Assembly (NCBI GenBank): GCA_023053685.1
Contig: JALIGW010000013.1
Coordinates: forward strand, 18,250,501 to 18,314,500
Direction: 5' to 3'
DNA from: Diadophis punctatus similis
Taxonomy: Eukaryota > Chordata > Lepidosauria > Squamata > Dipsadidae
DNA: 64,000 nucleotides
The first letter of the stretch is position 1. Each line of letters opens with the position of its first letter. Position numbers and translations under genes: made by a program. Positions 50,601 through 53,139 of the stretch are shown one piece after another. The notes beneath the pieces are model-generated. The model was not told the DNA's origin, did not search any database, and worked only from the letters and a program-made list of their open reading frames with translations.

Positions 50601-52026
50601 GCTATACAACCAGAGAATAAGGCTAGTCATATACTTGTGGCAAATGTTTATTAGGGAAGAAAATAGTCTTGAATCTTATTTCAACTTATTTCAATTCTGT
50701 AATAGCTCAACACAGTACTCAGACCTTTTCTACTTTCCATGAAGAAAAACTCACAAAACAGATTCCCCACAAATTTTAGAATATAATTTTGTTTTAATTA
50801 TGCTTCTGTTAAAGTGCAATTGTGAATTGTAAAGACTGAAAGACAGTCAAAATTCTTCTCATTTTACATCTGTGCTACATACTTGAACATGTACATTATT
50901 ATACACCATAAACTTAGGAATTCAAGAGCTAGAATGAAGGACATCAAATCCATGCATGAACTGTCTTCTTTTAGTTTTAAAACTGCCAGATTATTGCAGG
51001 ATAGACATCTCTATGGAATGTTTTTCTTTAATTATAGAAAATATCTACAGTCAATATATGTTCCTAGCTATAGTGTTCATTGATGATTAAAAAAGAAGAT
51101 AGGAAAAATGGGGAACATAAAATAACCTCTTCCTGCCTGCTACTAAATAAGTTTACTTCTGATTTTAAATCCTCTGTCACAAACTCAGAATTCATGGATT
51201 GTAATATGTTATAATCCCTCTATATTCTGATTTCTTCTTCATTCAGGTTGCCAAATACAAACACATTCACTACAGGTGGCATTGATGCTGAAACTGCAAA
51301 AGTTTTCAAAAGGACTAGTTACTCTCACTGTAATGTAGTTTACAGGATATTGTTGTGGTAATATGAAGAGATATCTCCATATAAGCAATTTTGCATTCCT
51401 ATAAAAATATGGAACTTAAATCCAATGAACAAATAAATACACCTTTCACTTAAATAGGATTCAAATGTACATATCATTTGCAGTGCTAAGCAGCAATCTT
51501 GGATATCTGACATCATGTTATTATCAATTTTGGTCTTTTAACATCACTTGCTGCTACTGCTGCTACTACAATTGTTTATTATCTTTTATTTTATGCAACT
51601 CAAAATGTGCACATAATGCTTCCTCCTCCAATTTCCCCCACAACACCTTGTAAGATGGGTTAGGCTGGCCCAAAGTCACCAATTTGACCTTTATGCCAAA
51701 GGAAGAATTAGATATCATGGTCTCCTGGCTTATAATTCAACATCTTAACACTTTACCTTTATATAACCCCTGATTTATTTCAGGCCTTCTATTCAAGGGA
51801 TGCAAAAATGGCAGCTGTTGTTTTGCACATGCACACAATGTGCAATTTGACATAATGAAAAATAAACGTATGCAATAGTTTCTGAAACTGAAAACCTTGT
51901 ACAATTTTTTTTCTGAAGGCATTGCTTAGTATATTAACTAAAATATTCACAACTTACTGTTCATGAAAATCCAGCATTGGTGGTTCAAACCGAATAGGTC
52001 TGCAATTTCCTCGATACATAGATACA
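4535..52026 (-). CDS. TMEM131: TMEM131, transmembrane protein 131 (28 internal exons, both ends outside window)
   Basis: TMEM131 is a type I ER/early secretory membrane protein. The family is reported to bind procollagen through an N-terminal PapD-like domain and to contact TRAPPC8 of TRAPP III through the cytosolic tail, promoting collagen secretion. I joined 28 exons (3,848 coding bases, about 1,282 codons), all phases compatible and without internal stops. The joined protein follows vertebrate TMEM131 as I remember it from roughly residue 90: the [20 protein letters not shown] block, the [13 protein letters not shown] block, YFDPGLQCG, the RNNLTVID block, one transmembrane helix near the exon 26/27 junction, then a Ser/Asn/Gln-rich tail with the RHSSEDSD motif. 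The paralogue TMEM131L diverges at these blocks. The signal peptide and about the last 500 residues are not in the window. No promoter, 5' UTR or poly(A) signal of this gene is visible. Gene identity is firm; exon limits were read by eye. Confidence 0.95.
5425..5583 (-). CDS. TMEM131: TMEM131 window exon 27 (helix end, cytosolic start)
   Basis: 159 bases: one base, 52 codons and two bases. It reads [15 protein letters not shown], completing the single transmembrane helix, then the basic juxtamembrane [11 protein letters not shown] and [12 protein letters not shown]. Acceptor cttgcag. The donor gtatgg is placed because AA|C restores Asn before LNPLGS in the next exon. Confidence 0.95.
5815..6055 (+). 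mobile_element. TA-target MITE, partial copy
   Basis: Carries the family landmarks (tttacaactggttgcaacat, gaagctggattcacttaac) and ends near GGGGACTACCTG. The end abuts the hAT at 6064, so its right terminus is overlapped by that insertion's target duplication. Confidence 0.6.
6064..6305 (+). mobile_element. hAT non-autonomous element (family B) with 8-bp TSD
   Basis: Termini CAGTGGTTCTCAACC and GGTTGAGAACCGCTG are inverted repeats. The perfect 8-base target duplication acctgcat lies at 6056-6063 and 6306-6313. The centre (6150-6221) is a hairpin built on GCGCATGCGC. Inserted in the TMEM131 intron between window exons 26 and 27. Confidence 0.92.
6380..6565 (-). CDS. TMEM131: TMEM131 window exon 26 (membrane-proximal, helix start)
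   Basis: 186 bases: one base, 61 codons and two bases, [10 protein letters not shown] to YIVVSGIM. Acceptor ccaacag, donor gtatta. It holds the conserved [16 protein letters not shown] lumenal segment and the first half of the transmembrane helix. A hAT element sits 74 bases to its left, inside the intron. Confidence 0.96.
7207..7411. repeat. Imperfect inverted repeat (foldback), partial third copy to the right
   Basis: The left arm (aaatgaagactcaat ... aggttaaatcatgg) is the reverse complement of the right arm (aatttaacctttttag ... attgagtcttcattta), arms roughly 85-100 bases around 7300. A further diverged copy of one arm lies at about 7535-7614. No terminal signature recognised. Confidence 0.75.
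7960..8217 (+). mobile_element. tRNA-derived SINE (squamate type) with A/T-rich tail
   Basis: tRNA-like head (ggtggcacagcggttaga) with a B-box-like ggttcaaat at 8032. It then has the squamate body (cagccttccatccttccgag, aatgaggacccagattgttg) and a 3' end resembling LINE tails (taaaccgcttagagag ... atataaat), closing in (AAATA)n. Not a functional tRNA: no cloverleaf can be completed. Confidence 0.85.
8504..8807 (+). mobile_element. TIR element, ACCGTAT family, 304-bp copy
   Basis: Left end accatattttttg..cataagacgcacc, right end gtgcgtcttgtg...caaaaaatacggt. Internal sequence differs from the other copies in the window. No target duplication could be identified. Confidence 0.7.
9716..9902 (-). 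CDS. TMEM131: TMEM131 window exon 25
   Basis: 187 bases: two bases, 61 codons and two bases, [10 protein letters not shown] to ASKDIVI. Acceptor ttacag, donor gtaagt. Conserved [12 protein letters not shown] and [15 protein letters not shown] motifs (lumenal, two Cys). Confidence 0.96.
10124..10266 (-). CDS. TMEM131: TMEM131 window exon 24
   Basis: 143 bases: one base, 47 codons and one base, [10 protein letters not shown] to LLKDCTE. Acceptor tttatag, donor gtgagt. [14 protein letters not shown] and [14 protein letters not shown] are among the most conserved blocks of the family. The left intron flank is close to a CR1 fragment at 10357. Confidence 0.96.
10357..11008 (-). mobile_element. 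CR1 LINE 3' fragment
   Basis: On the minus strand it encodes a decayed reverse transcriptase C-terminus ([18 protein letters not shown]) followed by the CR1 3' end (+ strand: agctggaagggaccttgg ... tctagtccaactccctgc). A second, better preserved copy is at 39218-40020. Confidence 0.85.
11020..11515 (+). mobile_element. TA-target MITE, diverged copy
   Basis: Family landmarks: gtgaccacagctcactgcaatggcataa and ggttgtaagcacc near the right end, cattaagcgatgtggtcataaagtgc near the left. Ends are blurred and it abuts the CR1 fragment. Confidence 0.5.
11846..12545 (+). mobile_element. hAT non-autonomous element (family C) with 8-bp TSD
   Basis: Begins CAGTGATGGTTAACC and ends GGTTCACCATCACGG. The target duplication is ctctaatg (11838-11845) versus ctctaata (12546-12553), 7 of 8 matching. 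The interior is GC-rich with four tandem units of about 70 bases (gaccTCCGGAGATtGGGgAAGGCatgGGCGGCAGaaatgga type), the source of long spurious ORFs on both strands. Confidence 0.88.
12120..12390 (+). repeat. Tandem repeat of about 70-bp units inside hAT
   Basis: Four consecutive imperfect units, each with GGTAGGxxxxxCTGGGGG, ACCTCCGGAGATtGGGgAAGGC and GGCGGCAGaaatgga. They differ mainly in the length of the G-run. Confidence 0.85.
12822..12973 (-). CDS. TMEM131: TMEM131 window exon 23
   Basis: 152 bases: 50 codons plus two bases, [10 protein letters not shown] to SSLIII. Acceptor ttcaaag, donor gtacag. Conserved LKPGE and KFTP motifs of an ASPM/PapD-like strand. Confidence 0.94.
14126..15302. 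repeat. Large GC-rich palindrome with internal smaller palindromes
   Basis: The arm at 14126 (gctgaagaagccccagagcc) is the inverse of the arm ending at 15302, and the match continues inward towards about 14713. Each arm contains alternating direct and inverted copies of a segment holding accgccgccgctgctacttt and gatatttctttggtggg, with secondary palindrome centres near 14565 and 14867. Confidence 0.9.
15405..15648 (+). repeat. Purine microsatellite (GAAA)n/(GAA)n inside hAT
   Basis: About 244 bases of AAAG and AAG repeats at the same element position as 175-402, but with different lengths and interruptions. Confidence 0.97.
16284..16350 (-). CDS. TMEM131: TMEM131 window exon 22
   Basis: 67 bases: one base plus 22 codons, [10 protein letters not shown] to QVSRNC. 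Acceptor ttttag, donor gtaagt. The donor lies only 71 bases from the edge of a 2.75 kb nested transposon (13459-16212) that makes up most of the next intron. Confidence 0.92.
16808..16917 (-). CDS. TMEM131: TMEM131 window exon 21
   Basis: 110 bases: 36 codons plus two bases, [10 protein letters not shown] to DRLLD. Acceptor ccattag, donor gtaagg. Conserved ENPADVPVF and [10 protein letters not shown] motifs. Confidence 0.95.
17005..17143 (-). CDS. TMEM131: TMEM131 window exon 20
   Basis: 139 bases: one base plus 46 codons, [10 protein letters not shown] to NTNGSS. Acceptor gtctag, donor gtaagt. Contains the conserved [10 protein letters not shown] strand. The following intron is only 87 bases. 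Confidence 0.95.
17144..18122. other. TMEM131 intron, nothing recognised
   Basis: AT-rich intron between window exons 19 and 20. No repeat family or conserved element could be named. Confidence 0.5.
18123..18240 (-). CDS. TMEM131: TMEM131 window exon 19
   Basis: 118 bases: two bases, 38 codons and two bases, [10 protein letters not shown] to DYSND. Acceptor ttcctag, donor gtgagt. Less conserved acidic/Trp segment (AWDSDWEL), alignable to the mammalian DADWDLHQ region. Confidence 0.92.
18337..18412 (-). CDS. TMEM131: TMEM131 window exon 18
   Basis: 76 bases: 25 codons plus one base, [10 protein letters not shown] to LPFLSK. Acceptor ttttcag, donor gtaagt. Contains a conserved Cys pair ([10 protein letters not shown]), possibly a lumenal disulfide (inference). 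The following intron is 96 bases. Confidence 0.94.
18897..19049 (-). CDS. TMEM131: TMEM131 window exon 17
   Basis: 153 bases, 51 codons in phase 0, [10 protein letters not shown] to PGKKSK. Acceptor ttctag, donor gtttga (weak). Carries the conserved [10 protein letters not shown] segment. The upstream intron holds a truncated retroelement at about 19403-20530. Confidence 0.95.
19403..20530 (-). mobile_element. Unclassified retroelement 5' region plus ORF start, truncated
   Basis: On the minus strand a GC-richer leader (20530 to 19652) leads to an ATG at 19651 opening an 82-codon frame rich in Ser/Lys ([16 protein letters not shown] ... [12 protein letters not shown]) that stops near 19403. 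The leader shares segments with 61560-62240 (gcagcgactcaac, agactgagtcaatg..., ctagcaacagagg). I suspect the 5' end of a DIRS/LTR-type or L1-type retrotransposon but cannot decide. It interrupts the intron between exons 16 and 17. Confidence 0.5.
21236..21322 (-). CDS. TMEM131: TMEM131 window exon 16
   Basis: 87 bases, 29 codons in phase 0, [10 protein letters not shown] to LLPPSFP. Acceptor ctatag, donor gtaagc. Joins DYE upstream and GKTVHQSL downstream as expected for the family. Confidence 0.94.
21790..22349 (+). mobile_element. TA-target MITE copy
   Basis: Left end caggcagttctcaacc after TA (21788-21789). Right end gtaagtcaagggttacttc before TA (22350-22351). At 560 bases it is longer than the 373-base copy, with extra sequence in the middle. 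Confidence 0.65.
22543..22647 (-). CDS. TMEM131: TMEM131 window exon 15
   Basis: 105 bases, 35 codons in phase 0, [10 protein letters not shown] to QITTDYE. Acceptor ttttcag, donor gtactt (weak). Conserved [14 protein letters not shown] block. Confidence 0.95.
24093..24227 (-). CDS. TMEM131: TMEM131 window exon 14
   Basis: 135 bases, 45 codons in phase 0, [10 protein letters not shown] to LDQTS. Acceptor ttctaag, donor gtaagt. Matches the SWxxIGDGLxIEL motif of TMEM131. Confidence 0.95.
24258..24352 (+). repeat. (GGAA)n microsatellite filling a short intron
   Basis: GAAT/GGAA repeats on + (TTCC on the transcript strand), occupying most of the 134-base intron between window exons 13 and 14. 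Confidence 0.95.
24362..24472 (-). CDS. TMEM131: TMEM131 window exon 13
   Basis: 111 bases, 37 codons in phase 0, [10 protein letters not shown] to LNSNPIQ. Acceptor tttttag, donor gtaaga. The donor is about 10 bases from a (TTCC)n tract, in transcript sense, that fills the following 134-base intron. Confidence 0.95.
24806..25060 (+). mobile_element. TA-target MITE, partial copy
   Basis: Starts cagttagtccttgattta after TA (24804-24805), with family landmarks accattaagtaag and ttgttaagtgagc. The right terminus is not recognisable. Confidence 0.45.
26263..26433 (-). CDS. TMEM131: TMEM131 window exon 12
   Basis: 171 bases, 57 codons in phase 0, [10 protein letters not shown] to YTGFLD. Acceptor aaactag, donor gtgagt. 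Contains the conserved [16 protein letters not shown] strand pair. Confidence 0.95.
26526..26679 (-). CDS. TMEM131: TMEM131 window exon 11
   Basis: 154 bases: one base plus 51 codons, [10 protein letters not shown] to IKATFK. Acceptor aaaatag, donor gtaagc. It is separated from the next exon by an intron of only 92 bases. Confidence 0.95.
26832..27594 (+). mobile_element. L2-like LINE 3' end (RT C-terminus plus tail)
   Basis: The + frame reads [18 protein letters not shown], then (after an in-frame TAG at 26991) [32 protein letters not shown] and [10 protein letters not shown]. This is the thumb/C-terminal order of L2-clade reverse transcriptases. The 3' UTR ends gtaagccgccttgagtcgcc ... ggcggcaatataaat and (AAAT/AAAC)n. 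5'-truncated. Confidence 0.85.
27684..27780 (+). mobile_element. Possible hAT-type remnant (CAGTGGTCCCCAACC end)
   Basis: The left end CAGTGGTCCCCAACCTTTG matches hAT-style termini, but no matching right end is seen. The flanks ctgtatag and ctatacag are inverted rather than direct, so this is probably a truncated copy. Confidence 0.45.
28098..28206 (-). CDS. TMEM131: TMEM131 window exon 10
   Basis: 109 bases: two bases, 35 codons and two bases, [10 protein letters not shown] to YQAEVLD. The acceptor is tatatag with a poor pyrimidine tract (upstream intron is TATATG-rich), so it may be a weak site. Donor gtaagt. Confidence 0.93.
28470..29480 (-). mobile_element. Old CR1-like LINE fragment
   Basis: The + strand shows a decayed CR1 3' end (ggattggaagagac..., tccaaactccagcccactgc) and UTR-like sequence with many substitutions. 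No intact reading frame. Confidence 0.4.
29701..29809 (-). CDS. TMEM131: TMEM131 window exon 9
   Basis: 109 bases: 36 codons plus one base, [10 protein letters not shown] to VATISFD. Acceptor tttttcag, donor gtacgt. Conserved lumenal region. Confidence 0.94.
29900..31122. other. TMEM131 intron, nothing recognised
   Basis: No exon, TIR or SINE seen. About 30880-31080 is slightly GC-richer but without a recognisable feature. Confidence 0.5.
31131..31434 (+). mobile_element. hAT non-autonomous element (family B-like) with 8-bp TSD
   Basis: Termini CAGCGGTTCCCAACC and GGTTGGGAACCACTG. Target duplication tattagat (31123-31130) versus tattagaa (31435-31442), 7 of 8. The centre 31291-31363 is a hairpin homologous to those at 6150-6221 and 13991-14052. 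Confidence 0.9.
32469..32953 (+). mobile_element. TIR element, ACCGTAT family, 485-bp copy
   Basis: Ends actgtatttttcggtctataag and cttatagaccgaaaaatatggt. The GC-rich interior includes inverted copies of gccgatcag/ctgatcggc. Interior differs from the other family members. Confidence 0.75.
33462..33851 (+). mobile_element. TA-target MITE, near-complete copy
   Basis: Starts catgtagtcctcaacttac after TA (33460-33461) and ends gtaagttgaggactatctg before TA (33852-33853). The two ends are inverted repeats of about 20 bases. Confidence 0.78.
34108..34172 (-). mobile_element. LINE/SINE 3' tail fragment
   Basis: On the minus strand it reads gagtccttcgggagttgggcggcatataag followed by (AAATA)n, the tail shared by squamate tRNA-SINEs and L2-like LINEs. 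Confidence 0.5.
34483..35265 (+). mobile_element. hAT non-autonomous element (family D), composite
   Basis: The left end CAGCGGTCACCAACTGGTGG and right end GGTTGGGGACCCCTG are compatible hAT-style termini. Flanks ctctagag and tcctagag match 6 of 8. From about 34583 a second element-like start (ctcaaactacggcccctggg) leads into a coiled-coil coding remnant. Confidence 0.75.
34600..35030 (-). pseudogene. Coiled-coil protein-coding remnant inside hAT
   Basis: On the minus strand two frames join across a frameshift: first ...[20 protein letters not shown]..., then [20 protein letters not shown]...[17 protein letters not shown]. The heptad-rich, Gln/Glu/Lys-rich text looks like a real coiled-coil (centrosomal-type) protein segment rather than transposase. 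I could not name the parent gene. The frameshift and the stretch's position inside a transposon argue for a captured, non-functional fragment. Confidence 0.5.
35530..35602 (+). repeat. (TTTC)n microsatellite
   Basis: About 17 TTTC units followed by a pyrimidine-rich stretch to about 35660. Confidence 0.96.
35856..35917 (-). CDS. TMEM131: TMEM131 window exon 8
   Basis: 62 bases: two bases completing Asp, then 20 codons [10 protein letters not shown] to DVPIT. Acceptor tcaacag, donor gtaagt. It precedes a 6 kb intron with two hAT-type elements, a TIR element and a TA-target MITE. Confidence 0.93.
36588..36718 (+). mobile_element. Short hAT-type element (family E) with perfect 8-bp TSD
   Basis: Ends catgggtgtcaaact and agtttgacacccctg. 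Direct repeat aagtagat at 36580-36587 and 36719-36726. Only 131 bases, no coding capacity. Confidence 0.88.
36980..37330 (+). mobile_element. Old L2-like LINE fragment
   Basis: The + frame has decayed [19 protein letters not shown] text matching the L2 region of the copy at 26832, with several stops. Confidence 0.45.
37479..37535 (-). CDS. TMEM131: TMEM131 window exon 7
   Basis: 57 bases: two bases, 18 codons and one base, [18 protein letters not shown]. Acceptor ttttaaag, donor gtaaat. One of the shortest coding exons, but fixed by phase (1 to 1) and by the conserved EMLDFGTL motif typical of ASPM/PapD-like repeats. Confidence 0.93.
37615..37765 (-). CDS. TMEM131: TMEM131 window exon 6
   Basis: 151 bases: 50 codons plus one base, [10 protein letters not shown] to VEVEVTT. 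Acceptor ttcaacag, donor gtttgt (weak). It is followed by an intron of only 79 bases. Lumenal beta-sandwich sequence with two Asn-linked sequons (NYT, NAS). Confidence 0.94.
37855..38172 (+). mobile_element. TA-target MITE, 5'-diverged copy
   Basis: Family landmarks: attcgaagttacaacggcac, cttacaactattgcagcatcc and, at the right end, aatttgaggatgtatctg. Confidence 0.6.
38254..38694 (+). mobile_element. hAT-type element (family E right end), left end lost
   Basis: The right end gagtttgacaccctg matches the terminus of 36588-36718. The interior has a purine-rich tract (38396-38520, AGAAAG/GGAAGG) and a duplicated ttttcgctggca segment near the left. Confidence 0.55.
38797..38877 (-). CDS. TMEM131: TMEM131 window exon 5
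   Basis: 81 bases, 27 codons in phase 0, [10 protein letters not shown] to GGTKKLW. Acceptor ctctcag, donor gtaagt. A short A-run lies just upstream in the intron at 38891-38904 on the + strand. Confidence 0.94.
39218..40020 (-). mobile_element. CR1 LINE, RT C-terminus and 3' end
   Basis: A 232-codon open frame on the minus strand (39991 to 39293) reads [74 protein letters not shown] and [13 protein letters not shown]. These are the palm/thumb and C-terminal blocks of CR1 reverse transcriptase. The 3' end (+: agagttggaagggaccttgg) is followed by (TAA)n at the left. The frame is uninterrupted, so the copy is young, but 5'-truncated. Confidence 0.93.
40140..40810 (+). mobile_element. hAT non-autonomous element (family C)
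   Basis: Left end ccgtgatggcgaacct, right end aggtttgccatcactg. Flanks ggatagtt and ggctagct match 6 of 8. Interior has inverted segments (aaacaggctgttttttgggcc, and gccagctggtctttgggttt) and many CpG/GCATGCGCA motifs. Confidence 0.78.
40989..41386 (+). mobile_element. TA-target MITE, diverged copy
   Basis: Starts caggtagttctcacataataacc. Internal landmarks: atcattgcagcatcctcacagtc and cggggaagctg. Right terminus eroded. Confidence 0.55.
41453..41575 (-). CDS. TMEM131: TMEM131 window exon 4 with GC donor
   Basis: 123 bases, 41 codons in phase 0, [10 protein letters not shown] to HSEPLQ. The acceptor is aaacag. The donor reads CAG|gcaagt, a GC-AG class site with an otherwise strong consensus. 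The junction is fixed by protein continuity: HSEPLQ joins VVEMYSS of the next exon. Moving the boundary to any nearby GT breaks the frame or the conserved sequence. Confidence 0.94.
41770..43670. other. TMEM131 intron, little recognised
   Basis: AT-rich sequence. Parts of 42950-43670 may be old CR1 given the RT motif that follows, but no motif is legible here. Confidence 0.4.
43690..43860 (+). mobile_element. Old CR1-like RT fragment
   Basis: From 43699 the + frame reads [18 protein letters not shown], the conserved block preceding the FADD active site in CR1 reverse transcriptases. The following sequence is decayed. Confidence 0.7.
44204..44430 (-). mobile_element. Snake CR1-type 3' end with (AATAG)n tail
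   Basis: (TAGAA)n runs 44204-44275, followed on + by tttattggccaagtgtgattg, gacacacaaggaatttgtct and catatgctctcag. This 3' UTR is known from colubroid snakes, where it seeds AATAG microsatellites (recalled knowledge). Confidence 0.85.
44685..44801 (-). CDS. TMEM131: TMEM131 window exon 3 (PapD-like region)
   Basis: 117 bases, 39 codons in phase 0, [10 protein letters not shown] to HGVFTYQ. Acceptor ttcag, donor gtaag. It contains the VVFLARVVG strand and the NTSNHG motif with a potential N-glycosylation sequon. Confidence 0.95.
44895..45100 (+). mobile_element. MIR/CORE-like squamate SINE fragment
   Basis: Landmarks: gactaggattgcaaaaatcc, catggaagttcactgggtaac, ttggaccaattgcttccctc and caatgtacctcccagtattg. 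Similar fragments lie at 51590-51775 and 56735-56850. Confidence 0.6.
45395..45518 (-). CDS. TMEM131: TMEM131 window exon 2 (PapD-like region)
   Basis: 124 bases: one base plus 41 codons, starting [10 protein letters not shown] and ending ASFFQNR. Acceptor atacag, donor gtgagc. It carries the conserved YLHNPSSEE segment of the PapD-like domain reported to bind collagen. The preceding intron is 6.4 kb and holds a TIR element, a palindromic hAT and a Sauria SINE. Confidence 0.95.
45688..46174 (+). mobile_element. TIR element, ACCGTAT family, complete with 9-bp direct repeats
   Basis: Ends accgtattttttggagtat and atactccaaaaaatacggt are near-perfect inverted repeats (at least 30 bases including aagacgcacc). 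Perfect 9-base direct repeats aggtggtat flank it at 45679-45687 and 46175-46183. The interior has three tandem diverged units (tggttagggctggaaaaaac type). No transposase. Superfamily uncertain; a 9-base TSD would fit Mutator-like or related elements. Confidence 0.85.
47023..47061. repeat. Perfect 18-bp AT-rich inverted repeat, 3-nt spacer
   Basis: Arms aatattaatttagttaac and gttaactaaattaatatt, separated by atg. No mismatches. Confidence 0.97.
47380..47745 (+). mobile_element. L2-like LINE fragment split by a hAT
   Basis: The + frame [23 protein letters not shown] and a decayed FKVLIATF match the L2 copy at 26832. The sequence continues after the hAT at about 49626 (ggattatctgggggcatc...) to about 49810. 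Confidence 0.65.
48341..49040. repeat. Large palindrome with an inner hairpin in each arm
   Basis: The left arm (gctccaagcaagcggtgcag, ctacctgcatgctgttaccg) is mirrored by the right arm (cggtaacagcatgcaggtag, ccaagcaagcggtgcag in inverted context), centre near 48690. Each arm also contains a hairpin (tttccaga..gctccaagcaagc and gcttgcttgga..tctggaaa). Confidence 0.85.
49263..49394 (-). mobile_element. tRNA-headed SINE with CR1-like 3' end
   Basis: On the minus strand: tRNA-like head (cttgcctcacaatcaggagg, ttgtgagttcgatcc as B box), then gggggttggactagatgacc and ccttccaactctgtta, a CR1 3'-end sequence. This arrangement fits a SINE mobilised by CR1. Nested inside the hAT. Confidence 0.75.
50029..50338 (-). 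mobile_element. Sauria-type tRNA SINE
   Basis: The minus strand begins tcagtggttaagatgctgg, with B box ggttcgagatc (50273-50283), then gtgagctcccatc, cctagctcctgcccacctag, gccatatgactgcgg and gaaacggagatgagcactac. The CTTT/CCTTT-type tail appears as aaaggaaagg on +. This order is diagnostic for the squamate Sauria SINE. Confidence 0.9.
51590..51775 (-). mobile_element. MIR/CORE-like squamate SINE fragment
   Basis: Minus strand landmarks: ggtgactttgggccagcc, taacccatcttacaaggtg, ggaggaggaagc. A diverged tRNA-like head lies at the right. Confidence 0.55.
51958..52026 (-). CDS. TMEM131: TMEM131 window exon 1 (PapD-like region start)
   Basis: 69 bases. It begins after a taacag acceptor with one base finishing a codon, reads [13 protein letters not shown]...DFHE, and ends with CA of a split Gln codon before a gtaag donor. 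This is the start of the conserved TMEM131-like/PapD-L block. The next exon completes Gln and continues PVGMPKME. Upstream exons (signal peptide and a short linker) must lie right of this point and were not found up to 64000. Confidence 0.93.
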
Positions 52027-52472
52027 CTGTTACACAAAAAGAAAAGACACTCAGATATATAGCTAAAAGTCTTATAATCTAACTTTAACAATAACTAAAA
52101 ATTCTATGTTTATAATGGAGTCATTTTTACATAAAACACATGTGTATTTTTCCTACACATACAGGCAGTGTCTTAGACCGTACAGAACACTTTAAGACAA
52201 CTTACATTCAGAAATCTGGTTGAAAAAAGGCTATGCCTCACATTATGAAGTACTGAAGCAACCACCTATTTACCAAATTTCAACTCCATGAGAGTCATTG
52301 GTCCCAGACTTGGGATGTATTCTGTAAATTAGCCCATTTGAGGTATTGTGGTTCAAAAGTTGTTGCCCTATGATACACTATTTCACCCAGTTAAAGGTTA
52401 TGAGAGTTTTAGTAGTATACAGATTACGGATAATTTAAGATCTTGCTTATAATAAAATATGTTGCATTAATG

Positions 52473-53128
52473 CAGTGTTTCTCAACTAGTGGGGTGCCGT
52501 CCCCTGGGGGGGGGGCGGAGCAATGCCAGGGGGGCACATGTGACCCCGGAGAACATGCATGGTCCCTCTCGATCGATTCCCCCAGACGGGGAGTGTTTTC
52601 CCAGTTGGACGCTGCTCTGAGCATGGAAGAGAAGGTGGCCAGGCGGGTGCATGGGTTCTTGTTCTCGGCGGGCGCCGCGGTAGCCATGAACAGTGTGGCG
52701 AACCTGCTGCTGGACAAGAAGGAGCATCCTCTGCAGCTGGGCGAAAGCTTCGAATGGCACCCTAAAGCCTCCTTCCACACCATTCGCAGTGAGTGCCCAG
52801 CTGAGGCGGCGCTTATGGGCCAGGTTCGTGACCCCAAAACATCGGCTTGATTAAGCTGGCCTGGCCCCGTGTCAAAAGAGGGTCCTAACCACGGTAGCCT
52901 ATGCCTGCCTAACCGAAAACAGGCTCCACTGAGTTCAGTGTGACTTACTCCCAGGTAATTGGGTAGAGCAGCCTTCCCCAGCCAATAGTTTGCTTGCAGT
53001 TTATAATAAGTAAAATAATAAATATTAACACTAAAATTCCATTGGGGCCCAGATTGGAGAGTTGGGGGGCACGAAATGTTTACTTCTTCCTAGGGGGGGG
53101 CGTAACAGAAAATAATTGAGAAGCACTG
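52473..53128 (+). mobile_element. hAT-type element with perfect 8-bp TSD and unidentified ORF
   Basis: Ends cagtgtttctcaact and attgagaagcactg. Perfect duplication cattaatg at 52465-52472 and 53129-53136. The interior 52560-52850 is GC-rich and open in several frames. The + frame reads MEEKVARRVHGFLFSAG...VANLLLDKKEHPLQLGESF, which is protein-like but unrecognised. No transposase. Confidence 0.9.
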
Positions 53129-53139
53129 CATTAATGGGA

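Noticed and set aside
4535..52026. Assignment to the paralogue TMEM131L
   Set aside because: Key blocks ([44 protein letters not shown] tail) are those of TMEM131 and differ in TMEM131L.
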